Shown here: positions 35,504-44,177 of the stretch, in pieces
Layout of the letters: every line of letters starts with the position of its first letter
How positions within the stretch are numbered: the stretch's first letter is position 1
Assembly (NCBI RefSeq): GCF_024266705.1
Contig: NZ_CP100757.1
Location: forward strand, 1 to 64,000
DNA from: Natrinema gelatinilyticum
GTDB taxonomy: Archaea; Halobacteriota; Halobacteria; Halobacteriales; Natrialbaceae
Direction: 5' to 3'
DNA: 64,000 nucleotides
The notes under the pieces: generated by a model
Seen by the model: only the letters and a program-made list of their open reading frames with translations
Databases searched by the model: none
What the model was told of the DNA's origin: nothing
Translations under genes and position numbers: made by a program

Positions 35504-36295
35504 TTACTCGTCGATGCTATGGAAGGCGTCGAGGGCCTTCTGCCTGAACTTGAGGAATTCGTCGGAGTCGATGCGACGCGGGCGGTCGAGTGGCACCTCA
35601 AGGTCGGCGTAGATGCCGCCACCGCCGAGCATGAGCATTCGGTCGGACAGCTCGATGGCTTCCGTGATGTCGTGGGTGACAAAGAACACGGTTTTATTAA
35701 GATGCTGCCATATCTCCATCAGCTGCTCGCGGAGTCCCTCAGCGGTAATCTCATCTAGCGCGCTGAACGGCTCGTCCATGAGCAAAATTTCGGGGTTGAT
35801 GCTCAGCGCGCGGGCGATGCCGACGCGCTGTTGCTGGCCGCCCGAGAGTTGCGTGGGGTACTTGTCGTATTGGTCGGAGAGGTCGACGAGATCGAGGTAG
35901 TCCTCGGCGAGGTCGCGGGAGAACTCGGGGTTGTCCTCGTGGACAAATTCGATGTTGCGCACGAGGGTGTTCCACGGTAGCAGCCGCGGCGACTGGAAGA
36001 CGTGACCGAGCGTGGCCTCGCCGGAGCCGTCAGCGGTCTCGAAGCGGACCTGGCCCTCCGTCGGCTCGAGGACGCCGCTGATAATGTTGAGCATCGTCGA
36101 CTTCCCGCTGCCAGATTTCCCGAGGAGCGTGACGAAGCTCCCCGGCTCGATCTCGACGTTGACGTCGTCGAAGACGAGCTCGTGTCCCTGCTGGGTGTTG
36201 AACTCCTTGGTAAGGTTCTCGATGTGGATTGATCCTGCGCTGCCGGTGTCGACGCCGAGGGACGCCCCGCTTACTTGCTGGTCCTGTGAACTCAT
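35504..36295 (-). CDS. NitT/TauT-type ABC ATP-binding protein
   Basis: A 263-residue ATPase: Walker A GKSGSGKST, Q-loop VFQSPRLLPW, signature LSGGQQQRVGIARAL, Walker B ILLMDEPFSALD, H-loop FVTHDITEAI. The VFQSPRLLPW form and the short C terminus fit the SsuB/TauB family, with no TOBE domain. The ATG overlaps the stop of the upstream permease by four bases. It energises uptake with the two flanking permeases and presumably the lipoprotein at 33018. Confidence 0.93.
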   Translation of the reverse strand: MSSQDQQVSGASLGVDTGSAGSIHIENLTKEFNTQQGHELVFDDVNVEIEPGSFVTLLGKSGSGKSTMLNIISGVLEPTEGQVRFETADGSGEATLGHVFQSPRLLPWNTLVRNIEFVHEDNPEFSRDLAEDYLDLVDLSDQYDKYPTQLSGGQQQRVGIARALSINPEILLMDEPFSALDEITAEGLREQLMEIWQHLNKTVFFVTHDITEAIELSDRMLMLGGGGIYADLEVPLDRPRRIDSDEFLKFRQKALDAFHSIDE

Positions 36296-37113
36296 GCTGC
36301 CATCACTCCGCTAATGTCTTCCCGCCAGCTAAATATTCTTTTCTCAAGCTGCTGAAGGATCCCGTACTCGACCAGAAGAACGACGAAGACGAACAGAATC
36401 GTCCACGCCATTGCCCCCGTGAAGTCGAGGCGCTCGAGATGGTCCCGGATGATGAAACCGACGCCGTTCTCGGCGGCGACGAGCTCGGCCAGGGTCACCG
36501 TCTTCCAGATGATCGCTAGTGAGTACCTGATGCCGGCGAACCACTCGGGCATGATGCTCGGGATGACGATGCGCCGGACGACGCGACGGTTGCTCACGTC
36601 GAAGGCGCTGGCCATCTGCAGGATGTCGTTGCCGATGTCGTTGACACCCTCGAAGACGTTCTGAGTGAGAAACGGAAACGCGATAACGGCGGCCGCGACC
36701 ATCGGCGTCACGTCGGTGATCCCGAACCACATCGCCGCGAAGATGGCGATGAACAGTCCGGGCATCGCCAGCCCGATTGTCACGTAGTCCTGGAAGGCCA
36801 TTTTGATCCAGTTGCGTATGCCCATCGCGATGCCAAGCGTCGTCCCGAAGATCACGGTGACGACCAGCCCGTACGCGGTCCGGCGTAGCGTCGGGACCAT
36901 GTGTTCGAGGAAGGAGCCGCTGTTGACGATCTCCCACATCGAGCCTCCGATTAATGACGGCTTGGAAATCACGTCGACGATGTTGAAGATGTGAGCCGCG
37001 AGCGTCCATGTGAGAATGATGACGATCACGGACTCGACGAAGATCACTCGTTCGTCGTTGAATCGAATCCTGGTTAATGTGTCTAGCAAACCGTCACCTG
37101 AATGTGTGCTCAT
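36292..37113 (-). CDS. NitT/TauT-type ABC permease
   Basis: A 273-residue permease from ATG 37113 (a TTG at 37122 is also in frame). About six helices and an EAA loop, LQMASAFDVSNRRVVRRIVIPSIMPEW. It is first in the minus-strand operon permease-ATPase-permease. A box TTTATATTTTTCC at about 37139-37151 on the opposite strand lies 27-38 bases upstream. It is a diverged paralogue of the permease at 34693 rather than a recent copy. Confidence 0.9.
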   Translation of the reverse strand: MSTHSGDGLLDTLTRIRFNDERVIFVESVIVIILTWTLAAHIFNIVDVISKPSLIGGSMWEIVNSGSFLEHMVPTLRRTAYGLVVTVIFGTTLGIAMGIRNWIKMAFQDYVTIGLAMPGLFIAIFAAMWFGITDVTPMVAAAVIAFPFLTQNVFEGVNDIGNDILQMASAFDVSNRRVVRRIVIPSIMPEWFAGIRYSLAIIWKTVTLAELVAAENGVGFIIRDHLERLDFTGAMAWTILFVFVVLLVEYGILQQLEKRIFSWREDISGVMAA

Positions 37114-37295
37114 CTCTGTCAAAGAGAGTTTGCTTACCCCTTTATATTTTTCCCATGACCGATGTACCCGCTCGCTAATGAGGTGGTCACCGGGTGCGTC
37201 CGCCCGGGCCCTAGTCGGTCGGAATCGAGTGACGGCGCCTTTTCGGCGGCGTTGCTGACGATAGCTTAATATGAGCAGTGGCCGATGCTCGTGAC

Positions 37296-37997
37296 ATGAC
37301 GGAGTTTGTCGACCTGAGCCAGGAGATCTATCATCAACACCCCGTGTACTTCTCGCACCCAGACACGGTCATTTGGCGGGACACATCTTTCCAGGACTCA
37401 GAGTACATCTTCAAACAGGAGGGTATCGAAGAGCCGACGTTCACCTACGAGTCTCGGACGGTCCAGATGTCCGAACACGGCCCCAGCCACGTCGACTCCA
37501 TCCGCCACTTCAAGGAAGACGGCACGCCCATCGACAAGATGGACCTCTCGCAGTTCCACACGCCCGGGAAAGCGATCGACGTCTCCCACTGCGACCCCGA
37601 GGGCTACATCACCATTAACGACCTGCAGACCGGCCTCGAGGAGACGGACCAGACGGTCAACCCCGGCGACACGCTGCTGTTGTACACCGGTCACTACAAC
37701 CGTACCCACCCCTCGCGCGCGTACAACGAACACCATACCGGGTTGAACGAGGCGGCCGCCCAATGGATCATCGACCAGGACGTCGCGAACTTCGGAGTCG
37801 ACCAGCCGAGCCCGGACAATCCATCCAGCACCTACCCGTGTCATACCCTCTGTACCGAACACGAAGTGCCACACATGGAGAACCTCTGTAACATTGACGC
37901 CGTCGTCGGCGAGACATTCACCTTCATCGGCTTCCCACTACGGTTGCGCAACGGCACCGGCTCGCCGATCCGCGCCGTCGCGAAAGTCGAGAAGTAG
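37296..37997 (+). CDS. Cyclase-family hydrolase
   Basis: A 233-residue member of the metal-dependent cyclase family (kynurenine formamidase, isatin hydrolase). The metal motif is altered: EHGPSHVDSIRHF instead of HxGTHxDAPxH, retaining both histidines, the aspartate and the third histidine. Later GDTLLLYTGHYNRT and FGVDQPSPDNP match the family core. ATG 37296 is 26-33 bases after AGCTTAATAT, fitting a leaderless transcript; an upstream GTG at 37278 is less likely. Probably opens a cyclic amide, lactone or formamide. It differs strongly from the tandem pair at 42270 and 43205. Confidence 0.85.
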   Translation: MTEFVDLSQEIYHQHPVYFSHPDTVIWRDTSFQDSEYIFKQEGIEEPTFTYESRTVQMSEHGPSHVDSIRHFKEDGTPIDKMDLSQFHTPGKAIDVSHCDPEGYITINDLQTGLEETDQTVNPGDTLLLYTGHYNRTHPSRAYNEHHTGLNEAAAQWIIDQDVANFGVDQPSPDNPSSTYPCHTLCTEHEVPHMENLCNIDAVVGETFTFIGFPLRLRNGTGSPIRAVAKVEK

Positions 37998-38017
37998 GGA
38001 CGGCCCGCGACCGCCGC

Positions 38018-38461
38018 TCAGTTCTTCGTGCCCAAGAAGACGACCGGGTAGTCCGCCGTCAGGAGGTGCCCCCAAACAGTGCCCTGCCGGCCGGCGAGCG
38101 CTTGCGCCCGCCTATGAGGAGGAAGTCGACGTTGAGGTCCTGGCCGAGTTCGACGACCTCGGTCGCCACGGAGCCGATTGGCCGGGGTGGTGAACTCGAT
38201 GTCGCGCTCGCCCAGCTCGTCTCCGCGGGCCTTGATGGCGGTGTTATGCTCGGCGGCGTCCAGCTGGCGGCTCTCCTGGGAGTCAATGTCGTACATCTCC
38301 TCGACCGTCTCGGCGTCCTCCTCGGGGTAAACGTGGACGAGGTGGACCTCGATCGCGTCGCGGCCGGTAAGCGTCTCCACGATGTCCGTGTACCTCCCGA
38401 TCCGTGCGTTGTCGTCGCCAGCCACCGCTACTAGTACTGATTTCGTGCTCATACGTCTCAA
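38018..38461 (-). pseudogene. UspA-family gene with two compensating frameshifts
   Basis: From about 38452 the minus frame gives MSTKSVLVAVAGDDNARIG and continues to RDIEFTTP. The homologous continuation, IGSVATEVVELGQDL and LLIGGRKRSPAGRALFGG, is in a second frame, and the end HLLTADYPVVFLGTKN is back in the first. The shifts fall near GGGG at about 38180 and CCCCC at about 38070. Either this is a gene hit twice, or two homopolymer sequencing errors hide an intact UspA. The intact relative at 1182 shows the expected sequence. Confidence 0.8.
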
Positions 38462-38499
38462 GGCACAGGTAGCGAAGTTAACTGTTTGAGTGATCCCGA

Positions 38500-39675
38500 C
38501 TACGGCGACAGATCGAGACGGGCGTGGATGGGGCCCGCTCGGTCGGTGAGTCGCCCGCCCTCGCGGCCGTGGTGGGCGGCCAGCGCTTCCGCGACGACGC
38601 TCAGTGCAATGTGGATCGGCTCGCCGCTACCAATGTCGAGTCCCACGGGCGTCGCGATGCGCTCGAGTTCGGCTTCGGTGAGCTCACGGTCCTCCTCGGC
38701 AGTGAGGGCATCCCGGAGCTCGTCGAAACGCTTGCGCGGCCCCATCAGCCCGATGTACGGCACCTCGGTTTCGAGTAGCGAGGTTAGGGCCAGCCGGTCC
38801 TCCAGCAGGTTGTGCGACATCAGCACGCCGTAGGTTCGCTCGGGGTCGTCGACCGCGTCGGCGAGTTCCATCGGCCGGGTCATCCGGACCTCGTGTGCGT
38901 GCGGGAACTGCTTCGCGTCGGACCGGGCGCCCCGTGCGGAGGCGACGATCACCCGGAAGCCGACCTCGCGAGCCAGCCGCGAGACAGGGTGGATGTCGTT
39001 CTGCGATCCGAATAGCAGCAGGTCGGGCGACGGGGTCATCCAGTCGATGAACAGCGTCGCTGCCCCGTCGCCCGTCTCGACGGTGACTGACGCGGACTCC
39101 GCGTTGGGCTGCAGGTCCTCGAGCACCGATCGGACCGCAGCGACGACGTCCCCAGGCAGCGCCGCCCGATCGGCCGCCTCCTGACCGGTTCCCGCCTCGT
39201 CGACGAGCACGCGGTCGCCGACGGCTAGTGCCGTGTCGCTAGGGTCGGTCACCGTCACCGTCGCGATGGGCCGGCCGTCCGACAGCGCCGACAGCGCGGG
39301 ACCCCAGCTCGCGTCCAGCGGCTCGAGCAGGATGTCGATGACGCCGTTGCAGCCCAGCCCGAGGCCCCACTCATCGTCGTCGGTAAGATCGAAGGTTTCG
39401 ACCAGCGGCGCCCCGTCGTCGAGGACCTGCGCGGCCAGGCTGGTGACAGGCCCCTCGAGACAACCGGCCGTGATGGCGCCGAGGCTGTCGTTCCCAGGGT
39501 CGATGACCATCTTGGCGCCCGGTCGCCGGTAGGCCGACCCCTCCACGTCGACGATCGTCGCGACAACTGCGGGCTCATTGGCCTTGCGGTAGGCCATGAG
39601 AGCCTCGTAGAGGTCCTGGGTGGTTGCACTCCAGGGGTCGCGGTCGTTCCCGTTGGAGAGTGGTGTGTCGGTCAT
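38500..39675 (-). CDS. xdhC: XdhC/CoxI-family Mo hydroxylase maturation factor
   Basis: A 391-residue XdhC with both domains: GSAYRRPGAKM and GLGLGCNGVIDILLEP in the first half; FGSQNDIHPVSRLAREVGFR (nucleotide-like fold), MSHNLLEDRLAL and YIGLMGPRKRF in the second. Same domain order as the copy at 4362-5513, from which it differs throughout. ATG 39675 is five bases after the stop of a small winged-helix gene; with the FAD subunit (40022) they form a minus-strand group. It presumably serves the second Mo hydroxylase (47929-51105). Confidence 0.92.
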   Translation of the reverse strand: MTDTPLSNGNDRDPWSATTQDLYEALMAYRKANEPAVVATIVDVEGSAYRRPGAKMVIDPGNDSLGAITAGCLEGPVTSLAAQVLDDGAPLVETFDLTDDDEWGLGLGCNGVIDILLEPLDASWGPALSALSDGRPIATVTVTDPSDTALAVGDRVLVDEAGTGQEAADRAALPGDVVAAVRSVLEDLQPNAESASVTVETGDGAATLFIDWMTPSPDLLLFGSQNDIHPVSRLAREVGFRVIVASARGARSDAKQFPHAHEVRMTRPMELADAVDDPERTYGVLMSHNLLEDRLALTSLLETEVPYIGLMGPRKRFDELRDALTAEEDRELTEAELERIATPVGLDIGSGEPIHIALSVVAEALAAHHGREGGRLTDRAGPIHARLDLSP

Positions 39676-39680
39676 TGGTC

Positions 39681-39887
39681 TCAGCCGAATCGGACCCACT
39701 TGGTCTGGTCATTGCGTTCGCGCTTGCGGATGCGGCCATCCTCTGCCAGCTCCTGGAGATAGGGCTCAATCTCCTCCTTGGTCATACCGACCTTGCGCGC
39801 GAGGCTCGAGGTGGTGTACTCCTCGATGGTCTGCATATTGTCGAAGATCTTTCCTTTGATGATCACTGCGTCGTCTTCGTCGTTCAT
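39681..39887 (-). CDS. Small winged-helix protein, 68 aa
   Basis: From ATG 39887: a short acidic start, then a helix-turn-helix (TTSSLARKVGMTKEEIEPYLQELAEDGRI) and a basic wing (RKRERNDQTKWVRF). This is a minimal winged-helix DNA-binding domain. It lies between the FAD subunit gene and xdhC, five bases from the latter, so it may regulate this operon. An upstream GTG/TTG extension to 39950 is not convincing. Confidence 0.72.
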   Translation of the reverse strand: MNDEDDAVIIKGKIFDNMQTIEEYTTSSLARKVGMTKEEIEPYLQELAEDGRIRKRERNDQTKWVRFG

Positions 39888-40021
39888 GTGGGGAGGATGT
39901 GCAGTATCGCTCTTAGTATTATGGGTGGCACACCGGGGCGCGGCGGCCACGTGGCTCGTCGGTCAGTGTCGCTCAAAGAAAGAGTCGTCGTGAACCGCTG
40001 ATTGCCTGATCGCGGTCGCGG

Positions 40022-40912
40022 TTAGTCCTGGAGCGCGTCGTCGTACGCGGCCTGTAGGGTGCGCCGGGCGAAGACGCGGATCTGATCTTCCTTGTAATCG
40101 GCGTCGGCCTGCATCTCGCTGGCTGGCTCAGAGGCGTCCATCGCGGCCTCGGCCGCATCGGCCAGCGCGCTCTCCGAAAGGGCGGTCCCTTCGACGGCGT
40201 CCTCAGCGTCAGCGGTGCGCAGCGGCGTGTCGGCGGCGTTGCCGAACGACAGCCGGGCCTCCTCGACGGTTGGCTCGTCGGCGGTGGGGTTGTCGACGAC
40301 GACCGCGGCGGCCGCGCTGAGCTTCGGCCAAGTATGGGGCACGCGCTTGATCTCTTGGAAGGACATGCCCGTCCGTCCCGGCGGTAGCGGGTCGGTGGGG
40401 ATCGTCGCGCCGACGATCATCTCGTCTTCCGCCAGCGTGGTCATCATGTAGGCGATGTGGAAGTCTTGGACGTCCTCCTCGCGGGTGCCGTCGGGGCCTT
40501 GGAGCGTCAGCGTCGCGTCCAGCGCCATCAGCACCGTGGGGTAGTTGCCCGCCGGGTCTGCCTCGCCGAGGCTGCCGCCGAGGGTTCCCATGTTGCGGAC
40601 CGAGGGACCGGCGATCTCGCCGGCCGCCTCCGCGAGCACGGGCAGCTGCCGGTCAAGCAGATCGGAATCGGCGATCGTCGCGTGTCGGGTCAGTGCGCCG
40701 ATCTCGATGCCGTCGTCCGTCTCGTTGATGTACTTGAGGTCCTCGATCTCGTTGAGGTCGATGAGGTGTGCGGGCGTCGCTAGTCGGTTCGCCATCTGTA
40801 CGCCGAGCGACTGATTGCCTGCCAGGAGCTCAGCGTCCTCATACTCTGCCATGAGGCTGACCGCATCCTCCGCTGATGTCGGTGAGTGGTAATTAAATGC
40901 TGCTGGTTTCAT
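40022..40912 (-). CDS. Mo hydroxylase FAD-binding subunit (CoxM-like), orphan
   Basis: A 296-residue FAD subunit. The FAD motifs are LLAGNQSLG (glycine-to-asparagine change from AGGQS) and TLGGSLGEADPAGNYP. The C-terminal domain ends in IRVFARRTLQAAY. There is no adjacent Fe-S or Mo subunit: the nearest are at 47929-51105, on the same strand but about 7 kb away. It groups instead with the winged-helix gene and xdhC downstream. The simplest reading is that this is the missing third subunit of the second Mo hydroxylase. Confidence 0.9.
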   Translation of the reverse strand: MKPAAFNYHSPTSAEDAVSLMAEYEDAELLAGNQSLGVQMANRLATPAHLIDLNEIEDLKYINETDDGIEIGALTRHATIADSDLLDRQLPVLAEAAGEIAGPSVRNMGTLGGSLGEADPAGNYPTVLMALDATLTLQGPDGTREEDVQDFHIAYMMTTLAEDEMIVGATIPTDPLPPGRTGMSFQEIKRVPHTWPKLSAAAAVVVDNPTADEPTVEEARLSFGNAADTPLRTADAEDAVEGTALSESALADAAEAAMDASEPASEMQADADYKEDQIRVFARRTLQAAYDDALQD

Positions 40913-41085
40913 GAGTATACAAGCTCTACTGGAATTACAATACACATAAATTTTTGCCCGCTTGTGCGCGAGGCCCGATTCTGCCGCGGTTACCTCGCTA
41001 TGCAGCGGTTCGGCTAGCCCGGAGTCCCGCCAGGCGAGCAGTCGCCGACGGCCACGAAGGGCCGATCGGCGTTGGGGTCGCCCAC

Positions 41086-41098
41086 ACCGAAAACTATT
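41086..41098 (+). promoter_or_regulatory. Promoter-like element before a VOC gene
   Basis: ACCGAAAACTATT resembles a BRE plus TATA pair. Nearly the same string occurs at 47178-47191 before the cupin gene. Confidence 0.4.
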
Positions 41099-41132
41099 TT
41101 CCAGAGCCAGATAACGTTACGTGTGGACATAC

Positions 41133-41588
41133 ATGATAGGAACCGCCCATCACTACGGCATCACAGTATTGAACATGGAGGAGGTCTTACCGTTCTATCG
41201 AGACACGCTCGGCCTCGAGGTTATCTCGGAAGGGCACGTCAACGAAGGCAGCGAGGACAGCGAAAAGTTCGAGAAGTTCGTGGGCGTTGACGGTGCCGTT
41301 GACGTCGAGGTCGTTTTCCTGGACGCCGGCGGCTGCCAGGTCGAGCTCCTGCAGTACAACAGCCCGGACGGCACCGACGCTCACGGGGCATCGAACAACG
41401 ACGCCGGTGCCTCTCACTTCTGTCTCGAAGTTGAGGACATCGACGCGTTCTACGACGAGCTCACCGACAAAGGCGTCGAGTTCATCTACGAGCCCGTCAC
41501 CCTTTCGAAGGGGGTCCGGGTCGCATACATGTATGACCCCGAAGGCAACATCGTAGAGCTATCCGACCGGTCTCGAATGAACGAATGA
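41133..41588 (+). CDS. VOC-family protein, glyoxalase/epimerase-like
   Basis: A 151-residue VOC protein. First module: GTAHHYGITVLNMEEVLPFYRDTLGLEV; second: GASHFCLEVEDIDAFYDEL, with the C-terminal AYMYDPEGNIVELSDRS. The paired histidines and glutamates resemble methylmalonyl-CoA epimerase or lactoylglutathione lyase-like enzymes, and VELLQYNSP fits that set. ATG 41133 or GTG 41121 may be the start. It precedes the CoxG-like gene by 55 bases, so they are probably cotranscribed. Confidence 0.85.
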   Translation: MIGTAHHYGITVLNMEEVLPFYRDTLGLEVISEGHVNEGSEDSEKFEKFVGVDGAVDVEVVFLDAGGCQVELLQYNSPDGTDAHGASNNDAGASHFCLEVEDIDAFYDELTDKGVEFIYEPVTLSKGVRVAYMYDPEGNIVELSDRSRMNE

Positions 41589-41643
41589 TGCCCACAGCAT
41601 CGCCCTGCGAATACCCTTGACCTGACCCTAACACACCGAATCT

Positions 41644-42147
41644 ATGACAATGGAATTCGACGGTGAGTTCGAATCTGACCGTCCGCCAGAAGAACTGTGG
41701 GACTACTTTACAGACACCGGCCACCTCTCGGACTGCGCGCCGGGGCTCGATGAGATGAACATGCTGAGCGAGTCCGAGTTTGAGGCCACGATCACCGTTG
41801 GCGTCGGCAGCGTCAAGCCTACGTTTAGCGTCGACGGTGTTGTCGTCGAGGCCGACAAGCATGAGAAGCTCGTCATGTCCATGGAGGGCAGCGCCGGCCG
41901 GAAGGGCGCGTTCAACGCCGTCGGGACGATGACGATGCACGAGACCGACGATGGCACCTGCCTAGAGTGGGTCGCCGTGGCCAACGTCTCGGGACTGATC
42001 TCTTCGCTTGGCCAGCGCGCACTCGGCAGCGTCACGAAGCGCCTCGTCGGGCAGTTTTTCGACGACATGGAGGAGAAGATCAACAGCGGTGTCCCCGCCG
42101 AGTCGAAGCTGGCGGCGGCCGAGGACGCGGAAGCGACCGTCAAGTAA
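41644..42147 (+). CDS. CoxG-like SRPBCC protein
   Basis: A 167-residue SRPBCC-fold protein: EFDGEFESDRPPEELWDYFTD opening, HLSDCAPGLDEM, and a C-terminal helix LGQRALGSVTKRLVGQFFDDMEEKI, the CoxG hallmark. It presumably couples the second Mo hydroxylase to the membrane or acceptor, as suggested for CoxG. Shares only fold-level features with the CoxG-like protein at 19002. ATG 41644 (a second ATG at 41650 is possible). Confidence 0.87.
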   Translation: MTMEFDGEFESDRPPEELWDYFTDTGHLSDCAPGLDEMNMLSESEFEATITVGVGSVKPTFSVDGVVVEADKHEKLVMSMEGSAGRKGAFNAVGTMTMHETDDGTCLEWVAVANVSGLISSLGQRALGSVTKRLVGQFFDDMEEKINSGVPAESKLAAAEDAEATVK

Positions 42148-42233
42148 TTTCCTGGATTCCCTGAACATCGGACGTCTGTTCGCCCGGTCGACCAGTCGCA
42201 ACGCCGTTTCCGGAACGTACCGGTGACCGAACA

Positions 42234-42240
42234 TTTTATT
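42234..42240 (+). promoter_or_regulatory. TATA-like box of first tandem cyclase
   Basis: TTTTATT lies 30-36 bases before the ATG at 42270. The second cyclase has TTTATTA (43170-43176) at 29-35 bases, so each copy has its own promoter. Confidence 0.5.
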
Positions 42241-42269
42241 ATCGTGTCTGCGAAAGCCGAGAACGCTCA

Positions 42270-43079
42270 ATGAAGCAGTTACAGCAACAGCTGATCGAAT
42301 CGGAAATGATCGATCTTAGCATCGGGATCGAACCTGGCAGCCCAAGCGAACCCTGGACGCCCGAGATAGAGTATCGTGACCACAAACAGGTCGCACAGCG
42401 ACTCGCCGAGAAGATGCACGAGATCGGAATCGACGAGGTCAGCGCCGACGACTTCCCGGGCGGGATCGGCCTCGCCGAAGAGACGATCACGGCGATCATC
42501 CACACAGGGACGCACATGGACGCCCCGTGGCATTATGGGCCCGAATCGGAGGGTGACCCCTCGAAGACGATCGACGAGATTCCCGCCGACTGGTGTCGGG
42601 GTAGCGCAGTCGTCCTAGACTTCACTTGGAAGAAGCCCCGGACCGAGATCACCGCCGACGAGATCGACGCACAACTCGAGGAGATTGGTCATGAGCTCTC
42701 GCCCGGCGAGATCGTCCTGATCGAGACCGGTGCCGACGAGCTGTGGGGCAGCGAGGACTACCTCACCGAGTTCCCTGGCATGAGTACTGAAGCCACCAAG
42801 CATCTGGTCGGGCAGGGAATCAAGGTAATCGGAATCGACGCCTACGGGTTCGACAAGCCATTCATCGAGATGGGGCGGCGTTTCGCCGAGACAGGTGACA
42901 ACAGCGAGCTGTGGCCCGCCCATCTGGCCGGCCGCGAGATGGAGTACTGCCAGATCGAGAAAATGGCAAACTTGGATGAACTCCCGCGGCGCACCGACAT
43001 TCCCCTCGTCGCGATGCCGATCAAGGTTGAGGATGCCAGCGCAGGCTGGACTCGACCGGTCGCCTTCGTCGAGGAGTAA
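42270..43079 (+). CDS. Cyclase-family metallohydrolase, tandem copy 1
   Basis: A 269-residue cyclase-family enzyme (kynurenine formamidase/isatin hydrolase superfamily). The metal site HTGTHMDAPWHYGP is complete. Also PGEIVLIETGADELWG and VIGIDAYGFDKPF, with the conserved aspartate. These enzymes use manganese or zinc to hydrolyse cyclic imides, lactams or formamides. From about residue 74 onward it is almost identical to the next gene, while the first 73 residues differ widely. The twin proteins may have different specificities set by the N-terminal part. Confidence 0.9.
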   Translation: MKQLQQQLIESEMIDLSIGIEPGSPSEPWTPEIEYRDHKQVAQRLAEKMHEIGIDEVSADDFPGGIGLAEETITAIIHTGTHMDAPWHYGPESEGDPSKTIDEIPADWCRGSAVVLDFTWKKPRTEITADEIDAQLEEIGHELSPGEIVLIETGADELWGSEDYLTEFPGMSTEATKHLVGQGIKVIGIDAYGFDKPFIEMGRRFAETGDNSELWPAHLAGREMEYCQIEKMANLDELPRRTDIPLVAMPIKVEDASAGWTRPVAFVEE

Positions 43080-43204
43080 TCGATCCGCTGGCGAACGCGC
43101 GGCGAACGCTCCGCCCGGAGGCGACCTGGGTTCGTCCTCGATTCGTGCGTGGGTACATCTAGCGACCGATTTATTACCTATCTCGATGAAGGTACGGGCG
43201 ACCG

Positions 43205-44014
43205 ATGGAGTCACCACTTACTGCAGACAACACACGGATGATCGATCTGAGCATCCCTGTCGAATCGGGGAGTCCCAGCGAGCCCTGGACGCCCGAGATC
43301 AAGTACTGGGATCACGAGACCTGCGGCGACAAGCTGGCCGAGAATCTCCGCGAGTCGGGTTACGGCGAGGATCTCAGCCACGAAAACTTCCCAGACGGCG
43401 AGGGCCTTGCCTGGGAGCAGATTACGGCGATCATCCACACAGGGACGCACATGGACGCCCCGTGGCATTACGGGCCCAAATCGGAGGGTGCCCCCTCGAA
43501 GACGATCGACGAGATTCCCGCCGACTGGTGTCGGGGTAGCGCAGTCGTCCTAGACTTCACTTGGAAGAAGCCCCGGACCGAGATCACCGCCGACGAGATT
43601 GACGCACAACTCGAAGAGATTGGTCATGAGCTCTCGCCCGGCGAGATCGTCCTGATCGAGACCGGTGCCGACGAGCTGTGGGGCAGCGAGGACTACCTCA
43701 CCGAGTTCCCTGGCATGAGTACTGAAGCCACCAAGCATCTGGTCGGGCAGGGAATCAAGGTAATCGGAATCGACGCCTACGGGTTCGACAAGCCATTCAT
43801 CGAGATGGGGCGGCGTTTCGCCGAGACAGGTGACAACAGCGAGCTGTGGCCCGCCCATCTGGCCGGCCGCGAGATGGAGTACTGCCAGATCGAGAAAATG
43901 GCAAACTTGGATGAACTCCCGCGGCGCACCGACATTCCCCTCGTCGCGATGCCGATCAAGGTCGAGGATGCCAGCGCAGGCTGGACTCGACCAATCGCCT
44001 TCGCCAAGGAGTGA
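43205..44014 (+). CDS. Cyclase-family metallohydrolase, tandem copy 2
   Basis: A 269-residue twin of the preceding gene, with the same HTGTHMDAPWHYGP metal site. The DNA from 43424 to about 43984 matches 42489 to about 43049 with no gaps (constant offset of 935) and only a handful of substitutions. The first 73 residues (from MESPLTADN to LAWEQI) are only loosely similar to copy 1. This contrast points to gene conversion of the 3' part of an older duplication. Its own promoter box lies at 43170-43176. Confidence 0.9.
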   Translation: MESPLTADNTRMIDLSIPVESGSPSEPWTPEIKYWDHETCGDKLAENLRESGYGEDLSHENFPDGEGLAWEQITAIIHTGTHMDAPWHYGPKSEGAPSKTIDEIPADWCRGSAVVLDFTWKKPRTEITADEIDAQLEEIGHELSPGEIVLIETGADELWGSEDYLTEFPGMSTEATKHLVGQGIKVIGIDAYGFDKPFIEMGRRFAETGDNSELWPAHLAGREMEYCQIEKMANLDELPRRTDIPLVAMPIKVEDASAGWTRPIAFAKE

Positions 44015-44177
44015 TTTCGGATCGACTGCCGCGGTGAACCGGCACGTTAGGTCCCAACGCCGGAGAACTTCCGGTAAACAAAATCTCAACGCTCTTCCGT
44101 CGGAGATTGTTGACGCTGCTGAGCGGTGCCCGTGGAGTCAAGGAGACAAGGGTACTGCTACCGCGGTGGCCGACACG

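Noticed and set aside
40915..41085. tRNA-like GC-rich stretch
   Set aside because: No T-loop consensus or cloverleaf could be drawn.
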